Shown here piece by piece: positions 16,346 through 24,948 of a stretch of 64,000 nucleotides of DNA (positions within the stretch are counted from its first letter, which is position 1; each line of letters starts with the position of its first letter). The notes beneath the pieces are model-generated. The model saw only the letters and a list, made by a program, of their open reading frames with translations, was not told the DNA's origin and made no database searches. Source of the DNA: Streptomyces sp. NBC_00659 (lineage in GTDB: Bacteria > Actinomycetota > Actinomycetes > Streptomycetales > Streptomycetaceae); the NCBI RefSeq assembly GCF_036226925.1, contig NZ_CP109031.1:8370001-8434000 (forward strand), given 5' to 3'. A program made the translations under genes and the position numbers.

Positions 16346-17599
16346 TCACCTAGAACGCCCGGAGACGGGGGAACGGTTCCGGTTCCGACGCGGCAGACGC
16401 AGCCGGCGCCGCAGCCGGGTCAGGCGCGGCCGCCGCTCGTGCTGCTCGCGGGTGCAGCGGTCCAGCTCCTCGAACAGGCGGCGGGTGCGGTGCTCGGTGT
16501 CCAGTTCGTCGAGGATGCGGGTGACCTCGGTCAGCACGGAGCCGTGAAGCTGCCACTGGCTCGGATCGCGCCGGACCTCTTCGAGGAAGAGCTGGGCCAG
16601 TTTGTCGCGGGTGGCGGCGGCGGTGGCGAGTTCCGCGCTGAGCCGCTCCTCGGCGGACGCGGCGTTCCGGGCGACGTCGCTGGTCACCAGCACCGCGAAA
16701 CTGACGATCGCGTCGGCGACCTCGGACAGCAGCTCCCGCAGGACGGCCCCGGCCTGCGGTTCGAACAGGGGCCGGGGCTCGCGCTCCTTGGCCAGGTCGG
16801 TGAGGCTGCGCGCGATGACCCGCAGGACCACGGTGCAGATCTCCAGGGTGTCCAGGCCGGTACGCAGCACGACCCGGTGCAGCAGCCCCTCGCGCACCCG
16901 CGGGTTGAGCTTCAGACTGTCCTCGGCCTGCCGCAGGGCCGCGTCCACCCCGGCGATGTCGTTGTCGAGCCGGCGGGCCTCGTGCAGCCGCTCGGCCGCC
17001 ACATGGGAGGGAGTGTGCGCCACGGCGCCCTCGCCGACCCGCAGCATGAGCTGCCGCATCCGGCGTGCCAGGTCCTCGATCTGCTCACCGGCCACGCTCA
17101 CCCACACGGGGGGCGCGAGCACGAGGTTGCAGGCGAGACCCACCACCGCCCCGATCAGCGTCTCCAGCACGCGGGCCCACGCGGTGCTGCCCACGCGGGT
17201 GACACCGAGGACCAGCATGGCGCTGATCGCCACCTCCGGCACGAACTCGTCGACCCGGACCAGATGTCCCACCACCAGCGAGGCGAGGATGATCAGGCCC
17301 AGACTCCACCAGGTCAGGCCCACCAGGCTGCTGAAGCCGATGGCGATGACGACGCCCACCACCACGGAGTTCACCCGCCGGATCGCGGTGGTGATCGTCG
17401 AGTACAGGGTGACCTGAACGACCAGCAGCGCGGTCAGGGGCGCGGTCAGCGGCGCGGGCTCGGGACTGAGATGGATGGCCACCACGTACGCGATCGTCGC
17501 GGCGGCCGTCGAACGAAGTGTCTGGACGACCACCGGCTCCCGGCGCCGCTCCACGATCTTCGCGACGGATGTCGTCCACTCACCGCGTGCCTCTTGCAT
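16346..17599 (-). CDS. FUSC-family (aromatic acid exporter-like) membrane protein
   Basis: 417 aa. Residues 20-165 contain about six hydrophobic helices (TAAATIAYVVAIHLSP, APLTALLVVQVTL, VVVGVVIAIGFSSLVGLTWW, LGLIILASLVVGHLV, VLETLIGAVVGLACNLVL). The rest is a long helical cytoplasmic domain ending in Arg-rich RRRLRLPRRNRNR. This matches FUSC/ArAE permeases that export aromatic acids or confer solvent resistance. ATG 17599 fits the conserved start; the longer frame upstream overlaps the divergent gene. Confidence 0.83.
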   Translation of the reverse strand: MQEARGEWTTSVAKIVERRREPVVVQTLRSTAAATIAYVVAIHLSPEPAPLTAPLTALLVVQVTLYSTITTAIRRVNSVVVGVVIAIGFSSLVGLTWWSLGLIILASLVVGHLVRVDEFVPEVAISAMLVLGVTRVGSTAWARVLETLIGAVVGLACNLVLAPPVWVSVAGEQIEDLARRMRQLMLRVGEGAVAHTPSHVAAERLHEARRLDNDIAGVDAALRQAEDSLKLNPRVREGLLHRVVLRTGLDTLEICTVVLRVIARSLTDLAKEREPRPLFEPQAGAVLRELLSEVADAIVSFAVLVTSDVARNAASAEERLSAELATAAATRDKLAQLFLEEVRRDPSQWQLHGSVLTEVTRILDELDTEHRTRRLFEELDRCTREQHERRPRLTRLRRRLRLPRRNRNRSPVSGRSR

Positions 17600-17642
17600 C
17601 CTTCGGGCCTTCCCGTTTAACACGGGTACCGAACGTGCCGAT

Positions 17643-17663
17643 TGCGGACCGATCCTGTCCGCA
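17643..17663. promoter_or_regulatory. Inverted repeat between divergent FUSC and MDMPI-like genes
   Basis: TGCGGAC and GTCCGCA arms separated by 7 bp lie midway between start codons at 17599 (minus) and 17718 (plus), so the element could be an operator for both genes. No regulator gene is adjacent. Confidence 0.45.
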
Positions 17664-17717
17664 AAGGGTCCTGGATTGAAGGCATCAACCGGGTCGGACC
17701 GCATCAGGAGGCACCGA

Positions 17718-18323
17718 ATGAGCGCAATGAGCGACGTCGAGGGCATCGAACTGCTGACGCTGTCGTACGACCGGCTGCGCGCCGTGGCCGCCGGTGTGCC
17801 GGAGGGCGCCTGGTCGGCGCCGACGCCGTGCGGCGAGTGGACGGTGGCCCAGGTACTCAACCACGCCCGGCTCGACCAGCAGGCGTACGGCGCGGCGGTC
17901 ACCGGCACGGGGTGGCCCGAGCAGGACGCCTTCCACCCGCAGGACACTTTGGAGGCCGACGTGACGGCGGAGCTCGACAAGGTCCTCGTGGGCGTCGCCG
18001 ACGTCTACGCGGGGCTGTCCCCCGAGGCGGAGGAGGTGGCGACGCCGCTCGGGCCGCTGCCGTTCCGTGTCGCGGCCGCCGCGGCCGCCATGGACGCGGG
18101 CGTGCACGCCTGGGACATCGCCGTGGCGACCGGCCAGACGTCCCCCCTCGACGACGCCCTGGCCGGCGGCATCCGGCTCGCGGCGGACCGGCTGGCCGAC
18201 CACCTGCGCGACGCGTTCGGCGTGTTCGCCGCCGCGCGCGAGGTCCCGGCGGAGGCCGGCCGGGCCGAGGCACTGCTCGCCTTCCTGGGCCGGGACCCGC
18301 ACTGGACGCCTGCCGCCATCTGA
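17718..18323 (+). CDS. TIGR03086-type mycothiol maleylpyruvate isomerase-family protein
   Basis: 201 aa DinB-like four-helix bundle. Seen: GVPEGAWSAPTPCGEWTVAQVLNHARLDQQ, where the His after VLN is a metal ligand, and DAGVHAWDIAVATGQ with a second His. Family members use a divalent metal and often mycothiol for detoxification or thiol transfer. ATG 17718 is preceded by AGGAGG. The divergent neighbour is a FUSC exporter, so a joint role in stress or xenobiotic handling is possible. Confidence 0.85.
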   Translation: MSAMSDVEGIELLTLSYDRLRAVAAGVPEGAWSAPTPCGEWTVAQVLNHARLDQQAYGAAVTGTGWPEQDAFHPQDTLEADVTAELDKVLVGVADVYAGLSPEAEEVATPLGPLPFRVAAAAAAMDAGVHAWDIAVATGQTSPLDDALAGGIRLAADRLADHLRDAFGVFAAAREVPAEAGRAEALLAFLGRDPHWTPAAI

Positions 18324-18337
18324 CGCGTCCGGGACGG

Positions 18338-18387
18338 CCCCCGCCCCCTCCGGCGGGGCGGGGGACGCTCCCCGGGCCCCGGGGAGC
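18338..18387. terminator. Two stacked GC hairpins between convergent genes
   Basis: CCCCCGCCCC pairs with GGGGCGGGGG (18338-18364), and GCTCCCCGGG pairs with its complement (about 18367-18387). They sit between the convergent MDMPI-like and FBP genes and probably terminate both transcripts. Confidence 0.7.
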
Positions 18388-18426
18388 TTCCCGGGCGCCC
18401 GCGGGAGTGCGGGCGGTGCGCAGGGA

Positions 18427-18921
18427 TCAGCCGTGCAGCTTCGCCAGGAAGGCCGAGAGGTTGCCGACCGTCCTGGCGATCTGCTGCTCCGTCGTGAGGG
18501 TCTCCTCGAAGCGGCTGCCCGACTCCAGGGACTTCTTCCCGCGTACATAGAGCGAACAGGCCAGGTCGGCGCAGATGTAGATGCCCACCGAATTGCCCTC
18601 GCGGCCCGCCGCGCCCGCCTTGCGGGCCGTCATCAGCGAGACCCCGCTGCCCGGGTGCGTCGTCAGGCACAGCGAGCACATGCTGCGGTGCAGGAGCCCG
18701 CGCCGGGAGGAGGGAAGGCGCAGGGCGACGCCCACGAGGTCTCCTTCCTGTTCGGACACGAGATAGCTCCGGTCGGGAGCTCCGGGATCTCGCCAGCCCA
18801 GGAAGTCCAGATCGTCCCAGGGGCGTTCGGCGAGATCGCGAGGCGTCGCCAGCCGCTTGGCCTCCCCCCGGGAACAGTTGACGAACGAGTCGCGGACGGC
18901 CTGCTCGGTTAGTGGTCGCAT
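18427..18921 (-). CDS. FBP domain protein (EF-G-binding C-terminal treble-clef zinc finger type)
   Basis: 164 aa. The C-terminal half carries MCSLCLTTHPGSGVSLMTARKAG and YICADLACSLYVRGKK, giving the C-x2-C...C-x4-C treble-clef pattern of the FBP_C family, named after FusB-like elongation factor G-binding proteins that rescue translation from fusidic acid. The N-terminal part (FVNCSRGEAKRLATP) is also conserved. An effect on translation is inferred, not shown. ATG 18921 is preceded by AGGAGAA. The promoter lies within or next to a 48-bp palindrome. Confidence 0.8.
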   Translation of the reverse strand: MRPLTEQAVRDSFVNCSRGEAKRLATPRDLAERPWDDLDFLGWRDPGAPDRSYLVSEQEGDLVGVALRLPSSRRGLLHRSMCSLCLTTHPGSGVSLMTARKAGAAGREGNSVGIYICADLACSLYVRGKKSLESGSRFEETLTTEQQIARTVGNLSAFLAKLHG

Positions 18922-18942
18922 GGGGTTCTCCTGGTTCGCTCG

Positions 18943-18990
18943 GGTACCTTCGGTAAAACCTAGGGGTACTAGGTTTTGGCCGAAGGTACC
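18943..18990. promoter_or_regulatory. Near-perfect 48-bp palindrome upstream of the FBP gene
   Basis: Arms 18943-18963 and 18969-18990 are complementary except for one unpaired base and surround a GGGTA spacer. The inner core AAAACCTAG...CTAGGTTTT and outer GGTACC...GGTACC ends form a nested symmetric site 22 bp before the start codon. It could be a double operator or a stable 5'-UTR hairpin. No regulator gene is adjacent. Confidence 0.85.
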
Positions 18991-19086
18991 TAGCCCGACG
19001 GAGAGGATCCACTGGATTTCCGGAATGAACGGAACCGTGTCGCGCGACGGCTGCCGATTCAGGGGTTCACCTGACAGGGTGGGCGC

Positions 19087-20097
19087 ATGGACGAGGAGGG
19101 CTCGGGAGCCGGAACGGACGAGTGGGAGCGGGCCGGGCGGGCCCTCCGGGAGGCCGGGCTGCCGCCCGGGAGTCTCGTCGGCCGCCGGGCCCTGTCCGGC
19201 GGCACGTACAACACCGTCGAGGAGCTGAGGCTCACCGACGGCACCCGCTACGTCCTGAAGGTGCCTCCGCCGGACACCGCCCCCGCTCTGGCGTACGAGC
19301 GGCAACTTCTTGTCTCCGAAGCGGAGTTCTACCGGTGGGCTGCCACCGTCGGCGTACCGGCGCCCCGGGCGGTCGGAGATCACCGCGACGGCCACCTGCT
19401 CATGACGCACTGTCCGGGCGAGCCCTGGGGAAACCTGCCCGACGGTGAACGCAGGCCGCTGCGGCGAGAGTTGGGGCGCATGGTGGCCCGGCTGCACGGG
19501 GTGACCGGCCCGGGCTTCGGCTATCCCTCCGGCGCGCTCGGTCCGCTGGCTCCCGACTGGCGGACCGCCTTCACCGGGATGTACGAAGCGCTCCTGGACG
19601 ACGCCCACCGCTACCGTGCCTGGCTGCCGCGCCCCGTCGACGAGGTGGCCCGTACCGCGCGGACCGCCTTCGACGCCCTGGACGAGGTCACCGTCCCCCG
19701 CCTCGTCCACTTCGACCTGTGGCGGGGGAACATCCTGGTCGAGCGGGCGGAGGCGGGCCCGCGCATCGGCGGTCTGATCGACGGCGAGCGCATGCTCTGG
19801 GGCGACCCGCTCGCCGACTTCGTCTCCCTGGCCCTGCTCGGGGACATCCGCCAGGACACCGATTTCCTGACGGGATATCAAGAGGGTGGTGGAGTGGCCG
19901 AGTTCGATGGAGCGGCTCGGCAGCGCCTGGCCCTGTACCGCAGTTACCTCTATCTGATCATGCTCATCGAGACCGTTCCCCGCGCCTCCGGCGACGAACG
20001 GGACGCCTGGGTACGCGCGACGGTGGCCCCGCAGTTCACGGCCGCCCTCGACGAGATCGGCCGGGGCGCGAACACCCCGGCCGAACACGGTTCCTAG
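19087..20097 (+). CDS. Phosphotransferase, APH/choline kinase-like
   Basis: 336 aa protein-kinase-like fold. Residues 35-75 hold the nucleotide-binding part (LSGGTYNTVEELRLTDGTRYVLKVPPP). HFDLWRGNIL is the catalytic loop (HxDxxxxN) and IDGERMLWGDP is the metal-binding equivalent of the DFG/DxD loop. Residues 290-320 are a Leu/Tyr-rich helix. Homologues phosphorylate antibiotics, sugars or small alcohols; the substrate is not identifiable. A CAGGGTGGGCGC leader and ATG 19087 give an acceptable start. Confidence 0.85.
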   Translation: MDEEGSGAGTDEWERAGRALREAGLPPGSLVGRRALSGGTYNTVEELRLTDGTRYVLKVPPPDTAPALAYERQLLVSEAEFYRWAATVGVPAPRAVGDHRDGHLLMTHCPGEPWGNLPDGERRPLRRELGRMVARLHGVTGPGFGYPSGALGPLAPDWRTAFTGMYEALLDDAHRYRAWLPRPVDEVARTARTAFDALDEVTVPRLVHFDLWRGNILVERAEAGPRIGGLIDGERMLWGDPLADFVSLALLGDIRQDTDFLTGYQEGGGVAEFDGAARQRLALYRSYLYLIMLIETVPRASGDERDAWVRATVAPQFTAALDEIGRGANTPAEHGS

Positions 20098-20181
20098 ACC
20101 CTGCCGCTTGGATCACGCGGCGGGACGCGCGGCCGGACGGCAGGCCCCGGAGCCGGCCGCGCGCCCGGCGGTCGGCCGGGC

Positions 20182-21540
20182 TCAGGCCGCCTTGCTCGCG
20201 CCCCCGCGGTGCTCGCGGACGATCTCCGCGTAGCGGTGACCGCTGCCCTTCACCGTCCGTACCTGCGTCTTGTAGTCGACGTGCACCAGCCCGAACCTCT
20301 TGTCGTAGCCGTACGCCCACTCGAAGTTGTCCAGCAGCGACCAGGCGAAGTAGCCGGCCAGCGGAACGCCCTTGCGGGCCGCCGAGGCGCAGGCCGCCAG
20401 GTGCTGTTCGAGGTACGCGGTGCGCTCCGGGTCGTCGACGGTCCCGTCGGGGCGTACGACGTCGGGATAGGCGGAGCCGTTCTCCGTGACGTACAGCTTG
20501 CGGGCGCCGTACTCGTTCGTCAGGCGCAGCAGCAGACTCTCGATACCGGCGGCCTCGACCTCCCAGTCCATGCCGGTGACGGGCACGCCGGGCCGGCGGA
20601 CCTGGCGGGCGTACGGGGCAGGCCCGGTCGGGTCGTCGACGACGCTGGAGGGGAAGTAGTAGTTCAGCCCCAGCCAGTCCAGCGGCGCGGCCATGGTCTC
20701 CAGGTCGCCCGCGACCTCCGGGAGTTCGACCCCGTACACCTCGACCATGTCGGCGGGGAAGCCGCGGCCGTGCACCGGGTCGAGCCACCAGCGGTTGGTG
20801 TGCCCGTCCTGCCGCTTCGCCGCCGCAATGTCCTCCGGGCGGTCGGTGGCGGCCTCGATGCTGCCCAGGTTGTTCACGATGCCGATCTGCGCGCCGGGCG
20901 CGGCCGCGCGGATCGCCTGCGTGGCGAGCCCGTGGCCGAGCACGAGGTGGTACGAGGCGCGGACGGCGGCCGTGAGGTCGGTCAGGCCCGGGGCCATCCG
21001 CCCCTCCAGGTGGCCGATCCAGGCCGAGCACAGCGGCTCGTTGAGGGTGGTCCAGTGCTGGACACGGTCGCCGAGCCGCTCCGCGACCACCGACGCGTAG
21101 GCGGCGAGGTGGTGCGCGGTGTCCCGGGCGGGCCAGCCGCCCCGGTCCTGGAGCACCTGCGGCAGGTCCCAGTGGTAGAGCGTGACCGAGGGCGTGATGC
21201 CCGCCTCCAGCAGGCCGTCGATCAGCGCGTCGTAGTAGTCGAGCCCCTTGGCGTTGACCGCGCCGTCGCCGCCCGGCATCACCCGGGGCCAGGCGACGGA
21301 CAGCCGGTAGGCGTTGGTGCCGAGCCCGCGCATGATGCCGATGTCCTCGCGCCAGCGGTGGTAGTGATCGCAGGCGACGTCCCCGTCGTCACCGTTGTCG
21401 ATCTTGCCGGGGGTGTGCGAGAACGTGTCCCAGATGGAGGCGGAGCGGCCGTCCTCCGCGACGGCACCCTCGATCTGGTAGGCCGACGTGGCCGTGCCCC
21501 ACAAGAAGTCCTCGGGGAGGGCGGCAAGGTCGATGGTCAC
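20182..21540 (-). CDS. GH1 beta-glucosidase
   Basis: 452 aa, no signal peptide, so cytoplasmic. GH1 features: N-terminal [18 protein letters not shown], general acid in [10 protein letters not shown], nucleophile Glu in [11 protein letters not shown], and the late [12 protein letters not shown] motif. It hydrolyses imported cello- or other beta-glucosides to glucose. GTG 21540 follows AGGGAC and the family start fits there; an in-frame GTG nearer the permease stop would add about 17 residues. It is the last gene of the binding-protein/permease operon. Confidence 0.93.
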   Translation of the reverse strand: MTIDLAALPEDFLWGTATSAYQIEGAVAEDGRSASIWDTFSHTPGKIDNGDDGDVACDHYHRWREDIGIMRGLGTNAYRLSVAWPRVMPGGDGAVNAKGLDYYDALIDGLLEAGITPSVTLYHWDLPQVLQDRGGWPARDTAHHLAAYASVVAERLGDRVQHWTTLNEPLCSAWIGHLEGRMAPGLTDLTAAVRASYHLVLGHGLATQAIRAAAPGAQIGIVNNLGSIEAATDRPEDIAAAKRQDGHTNRWWLDPVHGRGFPADMVEVYGVELPEVAGDLETMAAPLDWLGLNYYFPSSVVDDPTGPAPYARQVRRPGVPVTGMDWEVEAAGIESLLLRLTNEYGARKLYVTENGSAYPDVVRPDGTVDDPERTAYLEQHLAACASAARKGVPLAGYFAWSLLDNFEWAYGYDKRFGLVHVDYKTQVRTVKGSGHRYAEIVREHRGGASKAA

Positions 21541-21587
21541 TGAAGTCCCTTCGTCGTCAATGGTGTCGATGTCCTCGGCGGGGCCGG

Positions 21588-22457
21588 TCACTTGACGGCT
21601 CCCGCCGTGAGACCGGCGACGAGATAGCGCTGGAGCAGCAGGAAGCCGGCCACCACGGGGACGCTGACGACCAGCGAGGCGGCCATGATCTGGTTCCAGT
21701 ACACGTCGTTGAGCGTGGAGTAGCCCTGGAGGCCGACGGCGAGCGTGCGGGTGTCGTCGTTGGTCATCACCGACGCGAACAGCACCTCGCCCCAGGCGGT
21801 CATGAAGGCGTAGACGGCGACCGCGACGATGCCCGGGATCGCCGCGGGAACGACGACACGGAAGAGCGCCCCGAGCGGGCCGCAGCCATCGACCAGCGCC
21901 GCCTCGTCGAGATCGCGGGGCACCGAGTCGAAGTACCCGATCAGCATCCAGATCGAGAACGGCAGGGAGAAGGTCAGATACGTGAGGATCAGACCCCCGC
22001 GCGAGCCGAACAGCGCGATCCCGGTGGCGTTGCCGATGTTGACGTAGATCAGGAACAGCGGCAGCAGGAAGAGGATGCCGGGGAACATCTGGGTGGACAG
22101 CACGGTGACCGTGAACACGCGCTTGCCGCGGAAGCTGTAACGGCTCACGGCGTAGGCGGAGAAGACGGCGATCACGACCGAGCAGATCGTGGCCGCCCCG
22201 GCCACGATCAGCGAGTTCGCGAAGTACTTCGCCAGCGGCACCGTCGACCAGATGTCGATGTACGGCCGCAGCGTCAGTCCGCTCGGCAGCCAGCGGAACT
22301 TCCCCGAGACGTCCGCGAGCGGCTTCAGCGAGCTGGAGACCATGACGTAGACGGGCACCAGGACGAAGCCGGTGAGCAGGGTGAGGAAGATCCGCCGGGA
22401 CCACAGGAAGGACCGCGGGGGAGCCATCGGCGAGCGGTGGGTGGTGGTGCTAGACAT
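21588..22457 (-). CDS. Carbohydrate ABC transporter permease, MalG type
   Basis: 289 aa inner-membrane protein with six predicted helices. The cytoplasmic EAA loop is [20 protein letters not shown], which docks to an MsiK-like ATPase encoded elsewhere. The first 8 bp overlap the 3' end of the MalF-type gene, implying translational coupling. With the GH1 enzyme it forms a CebEFG-BglC-like uptake and hydrolysis set for beta-glucosides. Confidence 0.92.
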   Translation of the reverse strand: MSSTTTHRSPMAPPRSFLWSRRIFLTLLTGFVLVPVYVMVSSSLKPLADVSGKFRWLPSGLTLRPYIDIWSTVPLAKYFANSLIVAGAATICSVVIAVFSAYAVSRYSFRGKRVFTVTVLSTQMFPGILFLLPLFLIYVNIGNATGIALFGSRGGLILTYLTFSLPFSIWMLIGYFDSVPRDLDEAALVDGCGPLGALFRVVVPAAIPGIVAVAVYAFMTAWGEVLFASVMTNDDTRTLAVGLQGYSTLNDVYWNQIMAASLVVSVPVVAGFLLLQRYLVAGLTAGAVK

Positions 22458-23451
22458 CGGCCGTCTTCCTTCCCCGGGAGGTCAGCAGGAGGTAGACGCC
22501 TGTCACGACGAGCAGGAAGAGCAGCAGCAGCACGGACATCGCCGAGCCGGTGCCGAAGTTCCACGTCACGAAGGACGCCTGGTAGATGTGGACCGATATG
22601 AGGTCCGCCGCCTCCGGGGCCGTCTTGCCGAACAGGACGAACGGCGTGTTGAAGTCGTTGAACGTCCACAGGAACAGCACCAGCACCAGGACCTGGTTGA
22701 CCGGCCGCAGCGACGGCAGGGTGATGCGGCGAAGCTGCTGCCACAGACCGGCCCCGTCGAGAGCGGCGGCCTCGTACAGCTCGCCCGGGATGTTCTGCAG
22801 GCCCGCCATGACGATCAGGAAGGCGAACGGCCAGCCCTTCCAAACCGACACGGTGAGCAGGGCGTAGAAGCTGTTGTCGCCGATCAGCCAGAACGAGGGC
22901 TTGTCGGTGAGGTGGAGCTGGTCGTGCAGGACGTGGTTCACCAGGCCGTTGTCGTGCTGGAACATGAACACCCAGGTGATCACGGCCGCGTAGACGGGCA
23001 GTGCGTACGGCACCAGGAACAGGGCCCGCAGAATGCCGCGCCCCCGGAAGGTGTCCTGCATGTAGATCGCGGCCGCCGTGCCGATCAGCCAGCACAGGCC
23101 GACCGAGAGCAGCGTGAAGCCGATGGTGACGAAGAAGGAGTGCAGCAGCGCCTCGCCGACGGGTTCGTCGAAGTGCACCGACACCGAGTAGTTGTCGAAG
23201 CCGGCCCAGGGCGCCGTGCCCCAGTCACGGATGTAGAACTGGGTGAGCTCCTTGAAGCTCATCACGATGCCGATCACCATCGGCACCAGGTGGACCAGGA
23301 GTTCGAGGACCAGCGCGGGCAGAAGCAGCAGGTAGGGGAGTCCGATGCGCTTGATCCGCCCGGTGCGGCGCGGGCCGCGCGCCGCACCGGGGGAGCTCTT
23401 GCGCACCGTCCGCTCGCCGGGTTCGGCGGAAGCGGCGGTCGTGGTGGTCAT
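22450..23451 (-). CDS. Carbohydrate ABC transporter permease, MalF type
   Basis: 333 aa. A 40-residue cytoplasmic N-terminus rich in Arg/Gly precedes the first helix (LPYLLLLPALVLELLVHLV). The EAA loop reads EAAALDGAGLWQQLRRITLP. Starts at ATG 23451, 14 bp after the binding-protein stop, and overlaps the next permease by 8 bp. The partner ATPase is absent here, as usual for Streptomyces CUT1 systems that share MsiK. Confidence 0.92.
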   Translation of the reverse strand: MTTTTAASAEPGERTVRKSSPGAARGPRRTGRIKRIGLPYLLLLPALVLELLVHLVPMVIGIVMSFKELTQFYIRDWGTAPWAGFDNYSVSVHFDEPVGEALLHSFFVTIGFTLLSVGLCWLIGTAAAIYMQDTFRGRGILRALFLVPYALPVYAAVITWVFMFQHDNGLVNHVLHDQLHLTDKPSFWLIGDNSFYALLTVSVWKGWPFAFLIVMAGLQNIPGELYEAAALDGAGLWQQLRRITLPSLRPVNQVLVLVLFLWTFNDFNTPFVLFGKTAPEAADLISVHIYQASFVTWNFGTGSAMSVLLLLFLLVVTGVYLLLTSRGRKTADV

Positions 23452-23465
23452 GACGGTGTCCGCAC

Positions 23466-24779
23466 TCACTTCTTCGGCATCTGCTGCTGGGCCTTCTCGA
23501 GCGCCGCCTTCACCGACGCGGTGGTCACCGCGCGGCCGCCGGCGGCGTCGGCGAACAGACCCTTGATGGCCGTACCGACCGCGGTCTCGAACTGGGACTC
23601 GTCGGCGACCTGCGGAAGCGCGGCGGCACTCTTGGCCAGGGTGTCCTTGAGAACCGCGTTCGAGGGGGAGTTGAACGCGGTGTCCGTCTGGGCGGTCTTG
23701 ACCGGCGGGATGGAGCTGTAGGCGCCGTTGAGGATCTTCTGCTCGGCATCGCTGGTCAGGAACTTCACGAACTTCGCTGCGCCGTCGAGGTTCTTGGTGT
23801 TCTTGAACACGGCGAGGTTGATGCCCGCGACCATCGAGTTGACGTTCGTGCCCGTGCCCGGGGTGCCGGACTGCACGGGGACGGGGGCGATGCCGTACGC
23901 GTCCTCGCTCATCCCCTGCGACTTGAGGTTGGCGGCCGCGGACTGCCACAGCAGCATGGCGTTCTTGCCCTTGGCGAAGTCGCTCACCGACTGGTTCTGC
24001 GCGTACTCGGCGTTGCCCGGGGCGATGATCTTGTCCTTCGCCATCAGGTCCACGTACTGCTTGACCGCGGCCACGGCCCCGTCGTTGGTGAAGTCGGCCG
24101 CGCCGTCGGCGGTGAAGAAGTCGGCGCCGTGCTGCTTGGCGAAGACGAACGCGTGGTGGATGTTCTCCGAGGCGTTCGAGCCCTCCGCGCCGATGCCCCA
24201 CTTGCCGCCCTTGGAGAGCTTCTTGCCGTCGGCGACCAGCTCGTCCCAGGTGGCCGGCGGGTTCGCGATCCCGGCGTCGGCGAACATCTGCTTGTTGTAG
24301 TAGAGCGCGTACGCCATCGAGTACAGCGGCACCGCGGCGGGGTCCTTGCCCTCGGCGCCCGTCGAGCCGAGCGCGGAGTCGACGAAGCGGTCCTTGCCGC
24401 CGATCTTGGCGAAGTTCTTGGCGTCCCAGGGCAGCAGCGCGCCGGTGGCCTGGAGCGAGGCGCTCCAGGTGTTGCCTATGTTGAGGACGTCCGGGCCCTG
24501 GCCCGAGGTGGTGGCGGTGAGGATCCGGTTCAGCAGGTCGGACCAGGGCACGACCTCCAGCTTCACCTTGATGCCGGTCTGCTTCTCGAACTTCGCCAGT
24601 TCGGGGGCGAGCGTCTTCTTGTCGATCTCGATGCTGGCACCCTGGTTGGACGCCCAGTACGTGAGCGTCTTCGGCGAGGCGTTGGACCCGCCGCTCGACG
24701 AGCCGCCGCCACAGGCGGTCGCGGCGGTCAGCAGGGTGATGGTGACCGCACCGGCGGCCGCGGCTCGGATTCTGCGCAT
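23466..24779 (-). CDS. Extracellular sugar-binding lipoprotein (CUT1 family)
   Basis: 437 aa. Signal MRRIRAAAAGAVTITLLTAATAC, with lipobox Cys at about 23, then a Ser/Gly linker. The mature protein is a type 2 solute-binding fold: LTYWASNQG, VKLEVVPWSDLLNRILTATTSGQGPDVLNIGNTW, and PATWDELVADGKKLSKGGKWG. It captures a beta-glucoside or oligosaccharide outside the membrane for the two permeases. First gene of the operon and divergent from the ROK regulator. Confidence 0.92.
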   Translation of the reverse strand: MRRIRAAAAGAVTITLLTAATACGGGSSSGGSNASPKTLTYWASNQGASIEIDKKTLAPELAKFEKQTGIKVKLEVVPWSDLLNRILTATTSGQGPDVLNIGNTWSASLQATGALLPWDAKNFAKIGGKDRFVDSALGSTGAEGKDPAAVPLYSMAYALYYNKQMFADAGIANPPATWDELVADGKKLSKGGKWGIGAEGSNASENIHHAFVFAKQHGADFFTADGAADFTNDGAVAAVKQYVDLMAKDKIIAPGNAEYAQNQSVSDFAKGKNAMLLWQSAAANLKSQGMSEDAYGIAPVPVQSGTPGTGTNVNSMVAGINLAVFKNTKNLDGAAKFVKFLTSDAEQKILNGAYSSIPPVKTAQTDTAFNSPSNAVLKDTLAKSAAALPQVADESQFETAVGTAIKGLFADAAGGRAVTTASVKAALEKAQQQMPKK

Positions 24780-24852
24780 GGCTGCTTCTGTCCCTTTCCC
24801 GGAGGGAGCGCACGAGGGACGCCCGGGTTCACTTCCCGAACGATCCTCATGG

Positions 24853-24875
24853 CTTAATTTAGGACGTGAGTTAAG
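24853..24875. promoter_or_regulatory. Candidate ROK operator in the divergent promoter region
   Basis: CTTAA (24853-24857) and TTAAG (24871-24875) form an inverted repeat in an otherwise GC-rich gap between the binding-protein and ROK genes. AT-rich symmetric sites of this kind are typical XylR/ROK targets, and the position would control both directions. Confidence 0.55.
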
Positions 24876-24948
24876 ACCCGGAAGAAAGTCGCGTCAAGGG
24901 ATCGCGCAGGGGTATCTTGCAGTTCGGGCAGGCCGGAAGGGACTTCAC

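Noticed and set aside
18427..20088. Minus-strand 553-codon frame extending the FBP gene upstream
   Set aside because: The extra part runs antisense to the phosphotransferase gene and across the palindrome. The ATG at 18921 with AGGAGAA is the real start.
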